A stretch of 64,000 nucleotides of DNA, from positions 186,001 to 250,000 of the forward strand of contig NZ_VTWT01000001.1 in NCBI RefSeq assembly GCF_008727925.1, read 5' to 3'. The position numbers and the translations under genes are program-made. Below are positions 37,522-47,964 of the stretch, one piece after another (positions within the stretch are counted from its first letter, which is position 1; every line of letters begins with the position of its first letter). Under the pieces are notes generated by a model. It did no database searches and was not told the DNA's origin. It worked only from the letters and a program-made list of their open reading frames with translations. This DNA comes from Adhaeribacter soli (GTDB lineage: Bacteria; Bacteroidota; Bacteroidia; Cytophagales; Hymenobacteraceae).

Positions 37522-40500
37522 TTACCTGTCCAGCACCAGTCCCAGCGAGAACATTACTTGCAGCGCTTCTTCTTTCGAATGCCCGAATAATACGCTGAGC
37601 GCATAGCGTTCTTCTACCGGGGCAATGTAAAAACCGGCGCCGTAGCCGCGGTGCCACCCTTCGCCATCGGTACCCCGGTACCACACTTTGCCTTGGTCGT
37701 AAAAAGTTACGATTCCGTAATAAAATGGCAGCACCGGATTTGCGAGCTGACCTAAATGGAAACGCAGTTCGGTGTTCAGGTAAGCGGACCGGTCGCCGAA
37801 GAAACGATTGTTTACGTAGCCCCGCAAATTATCGCGTAAACCCAGGGAGGTGTATTTGTAGAAGGGCAGGTTTGTGCCGTAGTTTTTTGCCCCGCCGATT
37901 TTAGTGGCCAGGGTAACCGGAATTTTAACCCGTGCCGTCAGGAAATACTGGCCGTAGGTTTCAGTTAAGCCAAAGGTGTTTTTCTCCCGGTTCAGCCGGT
38001 GGTAGGTGGTATGCTGAATATTAAAGCGAAGGCCCCGGCGGGTAAAGGTAACGTTGTCGCGCAAATCGAAATCGAGTTCGGCATTCCCGCCCAGCAAGCT
38101 TTCTTTCCCCACGATCAGTTCCCCCTCCGGCCTTTCGGCTAAAATGGTGCCTGCTTCAATACTGGAATTCAGGTTCTCATACAAAGGACCGAATTTTAAA
38201 AAGCTTTTCCGGAGGAATATGGTATGAGTAAAACCTTCTACGCGTACGCCTTTGTAACGTGCCTGGTAGAAGCGCTCGTTGTAGAGATCGTTGTTTTTAG
38301 TCGTATTATTTCCCAGGCCAAAGAAATTATAAAAAGGAAAGAAATTGCCGTACGTAATGCCGCCGCCAAAACCCCAACCACCGAAAACACTGTTCCAGAT
38401 TCCGGTTCCACTCAATAAAAAGGCTCCCCGTTGCGTCCCCCGAATGTTGAAGGAATATAGCCTTTTAATATCGGGTTCCCGGAACACGTAGCGGCCAAAT
38501 TTCACGTTCAGCGAAGCGCCCAACCCATCGGAGCGGTTGTATATTACCGCGGGTACCGGTGACATATAGTTGTAGCGGAATTCCTGACGGTTGTAATCGT
38601 TCACCCCGATTTTATTGGAGCGGAAATCCTTTACTTCCGGGCCTGCCTGCAGCTCGGTATCCGGCGTATCGTACACCCGGGTGTAATGCTTAGGGCCGGG
38701 TACAACGGAATTGTCGCGGATAATGTCGTCGCCGCCGCCGCCGATCACGCGCACCAGGATGCTGGTTTCGCTTTTGCCGGTAATCTCCACCACATCCTTC
38801 CCGTCCAGGGCAAAAATGCGGATCTCCTGGGTTTCCTTCGGATAGAAGGTGCGGTCGAAATAGGCTTCGCCTTCCGGGCCGCCCGTCTTTTTGTCTTTTT
38901 CGAACTCCTGCACCCGTACCGTACCGTTTTCAAGGCGTTCCACCCGGAAATATTCGTTTTTGTTCGAACCCACAATATCCACTACCAGGGCCAGGTCTTC
39001 GTAATATTCATCCAGGGCCTGGGGCAGGGTTTTGATGCGGTGTTTCAGTTTATTGCCGATCTCGTTGCCCGATACCGGGATCACTTCGGCGGGTTCGGCG
39101 GCAATGGCTTTATCGATGGTTGCGTCGGTCATTTCGCGCTGAAGTTCGGCGGCAATTTTCTGCCAGTCTTGGCGGGAAAGCGATTGCAGCAGCGCCCTAT
39201 CCAGGTGCCGCGCCTGGTAGGTTAGGCTTCGGATGCCTTTGTAATTATACCCGAAATTCTGAATGCTTTTCACCCCGAACGGCTGATCGGCGAGCCAGGG
39301 AATAATCCCGTTCCAGCGGGAAAAAACGTGGTCGCGGTCGCGGGGAATGGGTTTGTAAATTCTTTCGCCGCCGGGAGTATCGTAGCCCGCCCAGCGCCAG
39401 TTGTCGTCGTGCTTGCCAAAGTCGCCCACCCAGATATCAAAGGCGCGGGCCTTGCCGAAGGCGTAGGCATCGAGGCGGTTATCGTGGTCGTCGTAGAGTT
39501 TGCGGAAAAGGCCGTAGGAGCGGGTAATATCGTCGGCATTGGCAAAACCCTTTTTACCTTTGGGCGGATCGATGGGCCGGTCTTCTAGCATTCCGAAAAG
39601 GCCGGCATATTTTACCCGGTAAGGTCCTAAGGCCGGATCGTTGGGGAGTACGTAGAGCCGGGGCCGGGCATGCAGGATGTCGGTGGAATCGAGCAGGGCC
39701 GAAGCGATCAGGGCGCCATAGGGTTGAGCTGTAGCCATAATGTCGCGCAATACGTCGGTAACAAAAGTGTTGCGAAGCGTCAGGGGTAAGGCTTTTATCG
39801 GATCCTTATCCACAGAGCGGAACACGTAATCGCGGCCGTTCCTGGATTTGAATTTCAGGGAAATGGTTTGCCGGCCGCCACCCGGCCCAACCGGTCTCAG
39901 GCCGCCGTAGGTCCTTCGAAGATCGAGCAAAGGCACTTGCACCGGGGTCGTCCAGGTGGTGCGGTAGAGATTGCCGAAAAACAGGCGTTTCAACGGATTG
40001 GCGCGGTATTGTTTGCCGGCTGCAACTGTTACTTTCCCGTTTACCACATCCAGGTCCGTGCCCGGCACCGTATCCGTTTCGGGGCAGGGGATATGGTATC
40101 GGTTTAATGGCGCAACCTGCTGGGCCACATCCAGGCAGGGCGACTGGAACAGAGTCTGGGAATAAAGTTCGGTAAACCGCGCTCCGGAAATACCGAAGAA
40201 ATGTACGTTCACTTCGCCGTTCGGGAAATAATCGAGGCGGGCAAAACCGGTTTTGGCAGCGCCGAACAACAAAGCCGGCTCTTTGCCCAGCGGTTCCTTT
40301 TCGGTAATGCTGCCGGAAATGATGTGGTAGCTTTCGTCGGTCTGGTTCAGTTGTAAATTGTATTCGTGCGAAGAAGCATAGATCAAACCCGGGTTCTGCT
40401 TAAAAATATTCAGCATTTGCTTCCGAAAAGCGGCATAATCCTCGTGGGCCATGTCGCGGGGCGTGCCAATGTTCTGGCGGTAAGCGGCGTAAATACTGCC

Positions 40501-41223
40501 CAAACCAGGCAAAGGAATACGGTTTTTAGGGTTTTTATCCGAAAATGGGAACAGGTGTTTTTTAAGCGTCATGCGGCCGCCGTAAACGCCGTTGGAAACC
40601 AACGGATGATGCCCCACGACGAGCACGTTGCGGTTGCCGGATTCTACAATTTCTTCTTCCAGCTGTTCGGCAAATTCCTGGCGCGAAAGGATCTTGCAAT
40701 CGGTATCGGTAATTTCCGGTTTGTCGTACGGGTGCATCCACCAGGGCGAATTGATGGCAATAATCCGGAGGAAAGGGTTTACGTCCAGCACTTCCGGGCC
40801 GGGACAGCCGGTACCCGGCAAAAAACCGTTCTTAAAAGGCAGGTTGGCATTGATGTATTTTTCCAGGCGCTTCACCGCTTTCAGGCCGTTTTTGCCGGAG
40901 TTGTTCCAATCTTTGTCGCCGGGGATGAAAAAAATTTTTCCTTTGGGATTATCTTTCACCAGGTTCAGCAACTGGTTCAGCTGCAGTTTTTCTCCTTCGG
41001 TAGGATTTTCGGGCCAGCCTTTATTAAAAGCAATATCGCCCAGGTGAATAACGGCAAATGGTACGGTCTGTTTGTCTATCTCCTGTTTTAAAAGTGTATA
41101 ATTTTCCGCGGAAACAGGTTTGGTGGCGGTATTGCCGATCAGGAAAACCGGGTAGGGGGCGTTTTGAGCAAAAACAGTACGGAAGCAGCAGAAAAAAGAG
41201 AGCAGCGCAAGAAATCTTAACAT
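37522..41223 (-). CDS. metallophosphoesterase-like domain fused to an Omp85/surface-antigen beta-barrel
   Basis: A 1233-residue protein with a signal peptide (FLALLSFFCCFRTVFAQ). The N-terminal 380 residues have a calcineurin-like phosphoesterase layout, but the key motifs are altered: LIGNTA where GD is expected, GDIAFNKG, IPGDKDW where GNHD is expected, GHHP, and ASSHEYN. A linker and beta-rich region follow. The last about 370 residues resemble a BamA/TamA-like 16-stranded barrel (YSFNIRGTQRGAFLLSGTGI, GTNLPFYKYTSLGLRDNLRG, ending FSLGLVLDR). The phosphoesterase would sit in the periplasm or on the surface, possibly catalytically inactive. The fusion layout occurs in other Bacteroidota; function unknown. 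Confidence 0.85.
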   Translation of the reverse strand: MLRFLALLSFFCCFRTVFAQNAPYPVFLIGNTATKPVSAENYTLLKQEIDKQTVPFAVIHLGDIAFNKGWPENPTEGEKLQLNQLLNLVKDNPKGKIFFIPGDKDWNNSGKNGLKAVKRLEKYINANLPFKNGFLPGTGCPGPEVLDVNPFLRIIAINSPWWMHPYDKPEITDTDCKILSRQEFAEQLEEEIVESGNRNVLVVGHHPLVSNGVYGGRMTLKKHLFPFSDKNPKNRIPLPGLGSIYAAYRQNIGTPRDMAHEDYAAFRKQMLNIFKQNPGLIYASSHEYNLQLNQTDESYHIISGSITEKEPLGKEPALLFGAAKTGFARLDYFPNGEVNVHFFGISGARFTELYSQTLFQSPCLDVAQQVAPLNRYHIPCPETDTVPGTDLDVVNGKVTVAAGKQYRANPLKRLFFGNLYRTTWTTPVQVPLLDLRRTYGGLRPVGPGGGRQTISLKFKSRNGRDYVFRSVDKDPIKALPLTLRNTFVTDVLRDIMATAQPYGALIASALLDSTDILHARPRLYVLPNDPALGPYRVKYAGLFGMLEDRPIDPPKGKKGFANADDITRSYGLFRKLYDDHDNRLDAYAFGKARAFDIWVGDFGKHDDNWRWAGYDTPGGERIYKPIPRDRDHVFSRWNGIIPWLADQPFGVKSIQNFGYNYKGIRSLTYQARHLDRALLQSLSRQDWQKIAAELQREMTDATIDKAIAAEPAEVIPVSGNEIGNKLKHRIKTLPQALDEYYEDLALVVDIVGSNKNEYFRVERLENGTVRVQEFEKDKKTGGPEGEAYFDRTFYPKETQEIRIFALDGKDVVEITGKSETSILVRVIGGGGDDIIRDNSVVPGPKHYTRVYDTPDTELQAGPEVKDFRSNKIGVNDYNRQEFRYNYMSPVPAVIYNRSDGLGASLNVKFGRYVFREPDIKRLYSFNIRGTQRGAFLLSGTGIWNSVFGGWGFGGGITYGNFFPFYNFFGLGNNTTKNNDLYNERFYQARYKGVRVEGFTHTIFLRKSFLKFGPLYENLNSSIEAGTILAERPEGELIVGKESLLGGNAELDFDLRDNVTFTRRGLRFNIQHTTYHRLNREKNTFGLTETYGQYFLTARVKIPVTLATKIGGAKNYGTNLPFYKYTSLGLRDNLRGYVNNRFFGDRSAYLNTELRFHLGQLANPVLPFYYGIVTFYDQGKVWYRGTDGEGWHRGYGAGFYIAPVEERYALSVLFGHSKEEALQVMFSLGLVLDR

Positions 41224-41420
41224 GGGTAAAGCGTGTTCGGAATGCTTTAGTTGTGCAAATTTGTGTGTACTAGCGAAAGCAAGTTAAGGTTTTATTGCGT
41301 AGCATTGTTAAAGGATTTTAGAATTACTGATCAGGTTTTTAGTTCGCTATATTTCAAATTTTATTCAACAACCACAGGTACTATCAGGTTCGGTAATGCC
41401 CTGATGAGTTTGGGTATTTG

Positions 41421-41543
41421 AATTTCATTGCCGTCTGCTTTAGCTGACGGTTTAAAAGATTTCTTATTCCGGCTTTAGCCAAAATATTTCCTCTGAAGGA
41501 TTAGCCTGCTTTCCGTCAGCTAAAGCAGACGGCAATGAAATTT
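41421..41543. repeat. REPIN: two inverted CCGTC-GACGG hairpins
   Basis: CCGTCTGCTTTAGCTGACGG (41431-41450) and its inverse CCGTCAGCTAAAGCAGACGG (41513-41532), each followed outward by the CATTGCC/GGCAATG and AATTTC/GAAATT flanks, with 62 bp between them. It lies in the divergent gap between the barrel fusion and the HMG-CoA lyase. The remaining sequence of this 460-bp gap holds only promoter space. Confidence 0.85.
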
Positions 41544-41683
41544 GAGTTATGGGATAATTTCAGAATGGAAGGCCAAAAAGCGTAAAGATTCCTCTAAAAA
41601 ATGCGCTTCTCTTTTTCTTTTTCCGGCAATTTCCTTACAGCAGATTGTGTATATTTACGGCCATTTAGTTGGAGCCCGACCTT

Positions 41684-42532
41684 ATGAAAATAATTGAATG
41701 CCCGCGCGATGCCATGCAGGGTATCACCGAATTTATTCCTACCGAAACCAAGATATCGTACCTGAATACCTTATTGCAGGTCGGGTTCGACTCTTTGGAT
41801 TTTGGCAGCTTTGTTTCGCCGAAAGCCATTCCGCAAATGCGCGATACGGAGGAAGTGCTGGCTGGCCTTGACCTGAGCGCGACCAAAACCAAGCTGCTAG
41901 CCATCATTGCGAATTTGCGCGGTGCGGAGCAGGCAGCAACGCATCGAGAGATCAAATATCTGGGCTTCCCGCTTTCTATGTCGGAAATGTTTCAGCAGCG
42001 CAACACGAACAAATCCATTGCCCAGGCGCTTGAGGAGCTAGCTCAGATCCAGGATGTTTGCGTGAAGAACGGCAAGGAACTGGTAACCTATATTTCCATG
42101 GGCTTCGGCAACCCTTATGATGAGCCCTGGAATACGGAAACCGTAGGCGAATTCGTGCAAAAACTCGATAAGCTGCAGGTAAAGATCATTTCCCTTTCCG
42201 ATACCATTGGCGTCTCCAACCCGGAGAATATCACTTATTTGTTTTCGAACCTGATCCCAGCGTTTAAACACATTGAGTTTGGCGCGCATCTGCATACCAA
42301 TCCGAATACCTGGCAGGAGAAAGTGGAAGCCGCGTATAATGCCGGTTGCCGCCGTTTCGACGGGGCCATGAAAGGCTTTGGGGGCTGCCCGATGGCCAAG
42401 GATGAACTGGTGGGGAATATGGCTACCGAAAATATGGTACAATATTTCAACCAAAAAGGTGTTGATTTAGGATTGAACGAAACTGCATTTGCCTCCGCCC
42501 TGGCACAGGCCGGTTCTGTATTTGCGCATTAA
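41684..42532 (+). CDS. hydroxymethylglutaryl-CoA lyase
   Basis: A 282-residue DRE-TIM metallolyase from the ATG at 41684; an in-frame TTG five codons upstream is less likely. The metal-site Arg-Asp appears at once in ECPRDAMQGI. Later come GFDSLDFGSFVSPKAIPQM, ISLSDTIGVSNPENI, the metal HxH in FGAHLHTNPNTW and the loop with the catalytic Cys FGGCPMAKDELVGN. HMG-CoA lyase splits HMG-CoA into acetyl-CoA and acetoacetate at the end of leucine breakdown. The next gene starts 2 bp after the stop and encodes a LutA-like Fe-S protein, an unusual partner. The chain is slightly short because the N-terminus begins directly at the motif. Confidence 0.88.
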   Translation: MKIIECPRDAMQGITEFIPTETKISYLNTLLQVGFDSLDFGSFVSPKAIPQMRDTEEVLAGLDLSATKTKLLAIIANLRGAEQAATHREIKYLGFPLSMSEMFQQRNTNKSIAQALEELAQIQDVCVKNGKELVTYISMGFGNPYDEPWNTETVGEFVQKLDKLQVKIISLSDTIGVSNPENITYLFSNLIPAFKHIEFGAHLHTNPNTWQEKVEAAYNAGCRRFDGAMKGFGGCPMAKDELVGNMATENMVQYFNQKGVDLGLNETAFASALAQAGSVFAH

Positions 42533-42534
42533 GC

Positions 42535-43272
42535 ATGGCCAAGATCAAAGTAGATATTTTTATTCCCTGTTTCGTGGATCAGTTGTACCCGGAAACGGGT
42601 ATGAACATGGTGAAGGTGCTCGAACGGGTGGGATGCCAGGTGCGCTACAATGCTAACCAGACCTGTTGCGGTCAGCCGGCTTTTAATGCCGGTTTCTACG
42701 ATGCCAGCCTGGAAGTAGCCAACAAGTTCCTCGACGATTTTATCAGCGATGAATCCGATTACATCGTTGCGCCTTCGGCTTCCTGCGTAGGGCACGTGCG
42801 GGGCGCGTACGCCGATATGTTCGTTACATCGCCGCGCTTTATCAATTACCGGAGCATGGAGCGCAAAGTCTACGAGTTCACCGAATTCCTGACCAAAGTG
42901 CTCGATATTGAAAAGATACCGGGCGCCAGTTTAAACGGAGTAGCCACGTACCACGATTCCTGCAGCGCCTTGCGGGAGTGCAAGATCAAGGCGGGGCCGC
43001 GGGCTTTGCTGCATTACGTAGATGGGCTGCAACTGGTGGAAATGGCCGATACGGAAACCTGTTGTGGTTTCGGCGGCACTTTTGCTGTGAAGTTCGAAGC
43101 AATTTCGGTAGCTATGGCCCAGCAAAAAGTAGAGCACGCCCTGGCCACCGGCGCGTCTTACATTATCTCTACCGATACCTCCTGCTTAATGCACCTGGAA
43201 GCGTATATCAGGAAAAACAACATTCCGCTGAAAACCATGCACATTGCCGATGTACTGGCAAGTGGGTGGTAA
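42535..43272 (+). CDS. LutA/YkgE-type (Fe-S)-binding CCG-domain protein
   Basis: A 245-residue protein with two CCG domains. The first has NQTCCGQPAFNAGFYD (about 41-56) and the second has TCCGFGGTFAVKFE (about 178-191), with upstream PSASCVGHVRG and YHDSCSALRE completing the cysteine sets. These domains bind a non-cubane or 4Fe-4S-type centre in heterodisulfide-reductase-like and lactate oxidation (LutABC) complexes. LutB and LutC are not adjacent; the gene is instead coupled to an HMG-CoA lyase gene 2 bp upstream. Partner proteins elsewhere in the genome are therefore likely. Confidence 0.88.
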   Translation: MAKIKVDIFIPCFVDQLYPETGMNMVKVLERVGCQVRYNANQTCCGQPAFNAGFYDASLEVANKFLDDFISDESDYIVAPSASCVGHVRGAYADMFVTSPRFINYRSMERKVYEFTEFLTKVLDIEKIPGASLNGVATYHDSCSALRECKIKAGPRALLHYVDGLQLVEMADTETCCGFGGTFAVKFEAISVAMAQQKVEHALATGASYIISTDTSCLMHLEAYIRKNNIPLKTMHIADVLASGW

Positions 43273-43275
43273 TTT

Positions 43276-43390
43276 TTGAACACGATTTTCAGGATTTAAA
43301 GGATTGGCAGGATTTACAGGGAAGACATATCAGAAAGAAAAATCTCATATGATCCTGTAAATCCCTAAAATCCTGAAAATCGTGTTCAAA
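43276..43390. repeat. inverted pair of the dispersed AATCCT...GTGTTC repeat
   Basis: Left arm 43276-43320 (TTTGAACACGATTTTCAGGA...) and right arm 43351-43390 (...CCTGAAAATCGTGTTCAAA), starting 3 bp past the LutA-like stop and ending before the convergent dapA stop. It could fold as a long hairpin and serve as a bidirectional terminator. Confidence 0.75.
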
Positions 43391-43394
43391 GAAA

Positions 43395-44258
43395 TTACAT
43401 TAAATTCTGGATCTTATTCTTTAAGCCCGCGGAAGCTTCTACCAGCGGCAGGCGCACGGTGGCTGAGCAAATTCCGTACATTTCAAGCACGGCTTTTACG
43501 CCAACCGGGTTGCTTTCTTCGTACATCAGCGGGTTAAGGTCCAGGAAGTCGAACATGAGCTGGGAAGCTTCTTTGAAGTTATTTTCCAGAGCCAATTTAA
43601 CCATGTGGCTGAATTTACCCGGGAAGCCGTTGGCCAGCACCGATATCACGCCGTCCATGCCGAAGGAGATCATCGGAACCGTTAAAATATCTTCCCCGCT
43701 GATTACCAAAAAGCCTTCCGGTCGGTTCTTGGCAATGTGCATGCACTGCTCCAGGTTTCCGGACGCTTCTTTAATGCCGATAATGTTGTCATGATGGGCC
43801 AGTTTCAGGGTAGTTTCGGCGGTCATGTTGCTGCCGGTGCGGCCCGGAACATTGTACAGGATCACCGGAACCGGGCAGGCATCGGCAATGGCCATATAAT
43901 GCTGATAGATACCGGCTTGCGAGGGTTTATTGTAGTAAGGGCTTACCGATAAAATGGCAGAGATGCCGTGAAAATCCGTTTCCTGAATGGTTTCTAGCAC
44001 ATGCTGGGTGTTGTTGCCGCCAATGCCGTAAACCAGCGGTACCCGGCCGTCTACGTGCTTACGCACCGTATCCAGAATTTCTTTTTTCTCCGCTTTGGTG
44101 GTAGTTACCGATTCGGCAGTAGTGCCGTTAATAACCAGGTAATTTACCCCGCCATGAATTACAAAATCCAGCAGCTTTTTCAGGGCTTCGTAATCTACGC
44201 TCAGGTCTTTGGCAAAAGGAGTAACCAACGCTACCCCGGTTCCTTTAAATTTATCCAT
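43395..44258 (-). CDS. dapA: 4-hydroxy-tetrahydrodipicolinate synthase DapA
   Basis: A 287-residue TIM-barrel aldolase of normal length. The pyruvate Schiff-base lysine is Lys163 in IIGIKEASGN. The Tyr of the catalytic triad lies in VILYNVPGRTGSNM, and the substrate-binding Thr pair in INGTTAESVTT. DapA condenses pyruvate with aspartate semialdehyde in the lysine/diaminopimelate pathway. It is downstream of ligA on the same strand, separated by a repeat element that fills the whole gap. Confidence 0.96.
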   Translation of the reverse strand: MDKFKGTGVALVTPFAKDLSVDYEALKKLLDFVIHGGVNYLVINGTTAESVTTTKAEKKEILDTVRKHVDGRVPLVYGIGGNNTQHVLETIQETDFHGISAILSVSPYYNKPSQAGIYQHYMAIADACPVPVILYNVPGRTGSNMTAETTLKLAHHDNIIGIKEASGNLEQCMHIAKNRPEGFLVISGEDILTVPMISFGMDGVISVLANGFPGKFSHMVKLALENNFKEASQLMFDFLDLNPLMYEESNPVGVKAVLEMYGICSATVRLPLVEASAGLKNKIQNLM

Positions 44259-44264
44259 TTTCTT

Positions 44265-44540
44265 TTCGATTTTTCGATTGTTCGATACTCGATTGTTCGA
44301 CTTTAGATTTTTCGAAGTTCGAATTCTCGACTTTTTTGTTTTTTATATTTTAATGTTTCGACCCAGCTCTTTAATAAACCGGATACAGTTATTTTATTTA
44401 ACTTTTTATTGATTTCAGTACCGTTTTTCAGTACCATTTTACTTTAAACTGAATATTCCCGATTAAATTTTAAATCGAAAATTCGAACTTCGAACATTCG
44501 AACAATCTAAAGTCGAACAATCGAGTATCGAACAATCGAA
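44265..44540. repeat. MITE-like element with about 65-bp TTCGA-rich inverted termini
   Basis: Left arm 44265-44332 and right arm 44474-44540 are inverted copies with few mismatches; shared blocks include GATTGTTCGATACTCGATTG and TTCGACTTTAGATT. The 140-bp interior is AT-rich without an ORF. The right arm ends 1 bp from the ligA stop codon (44542) and the left arm begins 6 bp before the dapA start codon, so the element occupies the complete gap. Confidence 0.85.
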
Positions 44541-44541
44541 T

Positions 44542-46668
<2,127 letters not shown>

Positions 46669-46683
46669 TTAAGCGAAAAAAGA

Positions 46684-46709
46684 AAAGGCTGCCTTTGGGG
46701 GCAGCCTTT
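46684..46709 (-). terminator. terminator, probably for the DUF4920 gene
   Basis: Perfect arms AAAGGCTGCC and GGCAGCCTTT with a 6-nt loop. On the minus strand it is followed by TCTTTTTT. It lies about 360 bp past the DUF4920 stop and 90 bp upstream of ligA. Confidence 0.65.
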
Positions 46710-46736
46710 ATTTATAAATACTAACTCAGGAAACTT

Positions 46737-46821
46737 AGTGCATAGTCTAGTTAATTTTAAGAAAGTGGGATTACAAATCCCACGGCTCGATTAAGACGGG
46801 ATTACAAATCCCGTCAAGCAA
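46737..46821 (+). repeat. paired-hairpin repeat with GGGATTACAAATCCC core, copy 2
   Basis: Two intact palindromes: GTGGGATTACAAATCCCAC (46765-46783) and a 21-bp relative at 46795-46815, separated by GGCTCGATTAA. Nearly identical to 9271-9353, and here both hairpins are perfect. Confidence 0.85.
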
Positions 46822-46861
46822 AGGTTAAAACTAAGTAGAGTTGCTACGTTTAGCAGTTTTC

Positions 46862-46963
46862 GTCCCCCTTTGAAGGGGGTAGGGGGAGGACAGGAGGTTT
46901 ATCCGATCATTTTTGAAAATCAAATAACGTGAAAACCTCCCCCTACCCCCTTCAAAGGGGGAC
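46862..46963. repeat. 28-bp perfect inverted repeat with nested hairpin (GTCCCCCTTTGAAGGGGG)
   Basis: Arms 46862-46889 and 46936-46963 are exact complements. Each arm also folds on itself (CCCCCTT/AAGGGGG). The interior is 46 bp. It is immediately right of the paired-hairpin repeat in the ligA-DUF4920 gap. Confidence 0.9.
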
Positions 46964-47069
46964 TTTTCTCTTTTCATAGAAAGGAACTGGAAAATTCAAA
47001 CGGCGCATTAATAGAGCCTAACAAATTTAAAGTCCTGATACCAATATCCAGATACCAGCATCTATTAAT

Positions 47070-47582
47070 TTAGTTGTTCTGAATAATAATGCCTTTGGCT
47101 ACGAAAACGAGCGTTGTATCCGGCGTGGTAATAGCTTCAATTTCGGCTTTCGGTTTGCCGGCATCTTCCAGGTAGTGGCGCTGCTCATCTACCGAAACCA
47201 CTTCTCTGAAAGCAGTACCGTCCACAATGGCGGTTTTTCCGGAAACATCTTTCGGTACAAAGAAATCATCTTCGCCGAACATGACGCGCATTGGTTTGCC
47301 GTCGGGCATGTTGAAGGTAACCCAGCAGCCTTTATTCTGGCAAACTTCATCGATCTGGCCGGTGATTTTTACCTCTAAGCTATCCTGGGCCGCCATTTTG
47401 CTTTTCAGTTCGGCTGCAGGTATGGCACCGTCCGGGGAGATTTTTTCGCCGTAGCTGTTTCCGGCTTCGGCGGTAGTTTTAGTTTTTTCTATGGTAGTAT
47501 TTTCGGTTTGGGTTTCCGTTTTGTTGCAAGCAGCAAATGCTAAAAAGCCTACTGCTAAAGTAGAGTAAAGAATTTTTTTCAT
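47070..47582 (-). CDS. DUF4920 domain-containing lipoprotein
   Basis: A 170-residue lipoprotein: signal peptide with lipobox LAFAAC (Cys near 19), a Thr/Glu-rich linker, then a DUF4920 OB-like beta domain (about 48-165): VKITGQIDEVCQNKGCWVTF, PMRVMFGEDDFFVPKDVSGK, DGTAFREVVSVDEQRHYLED. The Cys pair in CQNKGC is conserved in my recollection of the family. It would reside in the periplasm or outer membrane facing it. Role unknown; no operon partner. Confidence 0.87.
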   Translation of the reverse strand: MKKILYSTLAVGFLAFAACNKTETQTENTTIEKTKTTAEAGNSYGEKISPDGAIPAAELKSKMAAQDSLEVKITGQIDEVCQNKGCWVTFNMPDGKPMRVMFGEDDFFVPKDVSGKTAIVDGTAFREVVSVDEQRHYLEDAGKPKAEIEAITTPDTTLVFVAKGIIIQNN

Positions 47583-47754
47583 AGGGTAAAGGAAGTAGTG
47601 GGTTCAGGGCAAAGATAAGTTTTTTGCAAAAATTTTAACCTTTTGTTTTTTAAAAGTAAAAGGTTCGAGGAATATTCCTGCCTGCCGGATGGTGCATTTT
47701 AGCGCAAAATTCCTTTAATTCGTTTATCAGAACCTTAACAACCTGCCAAACGCT

Positions 47755-47958
47755 ATGGAAAACAATGCAAAAAATGCCGGCAACCCGGCCGATATGGCCA
47801 TTGCTTTAATCGAAAGCCTTTCCAACCTGAACGCCGACGTAAGCTTCGATTTTGAGAACATGGAAGTGCGCCTGCCCGGAAAACCCAATGCCCCGGAAAC
47901 CGAACTGAAACTGAACGGCACGCTCCGCATCCGGACCAAGGCCAATAAAAATCAATAG
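47755..47958 (+). CDS. small hypothetical protein, pair member 1
   Basis: A 67-residue cytoplasmic protein: an N-terminal helix (PADMAIALIESLSNLN) and a beta hairpin (ADVSFDFENMEVRLPGKPN, ELKLNGTLRIRTKANK). I do not recognise the family. Base and codon use match the neighbouring genes, and a second small ORF starts 6 bp after its stop, supporting a two-gene unit. Confidence 0.65.
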   Translation: MENNAKNAGNPADMAIALIESLSNLNADVSFDFENMEVRLPGKPNAPETELKLNGTLRIRTKANKNQ

Positions 47959-47964
47959 GAAGGC

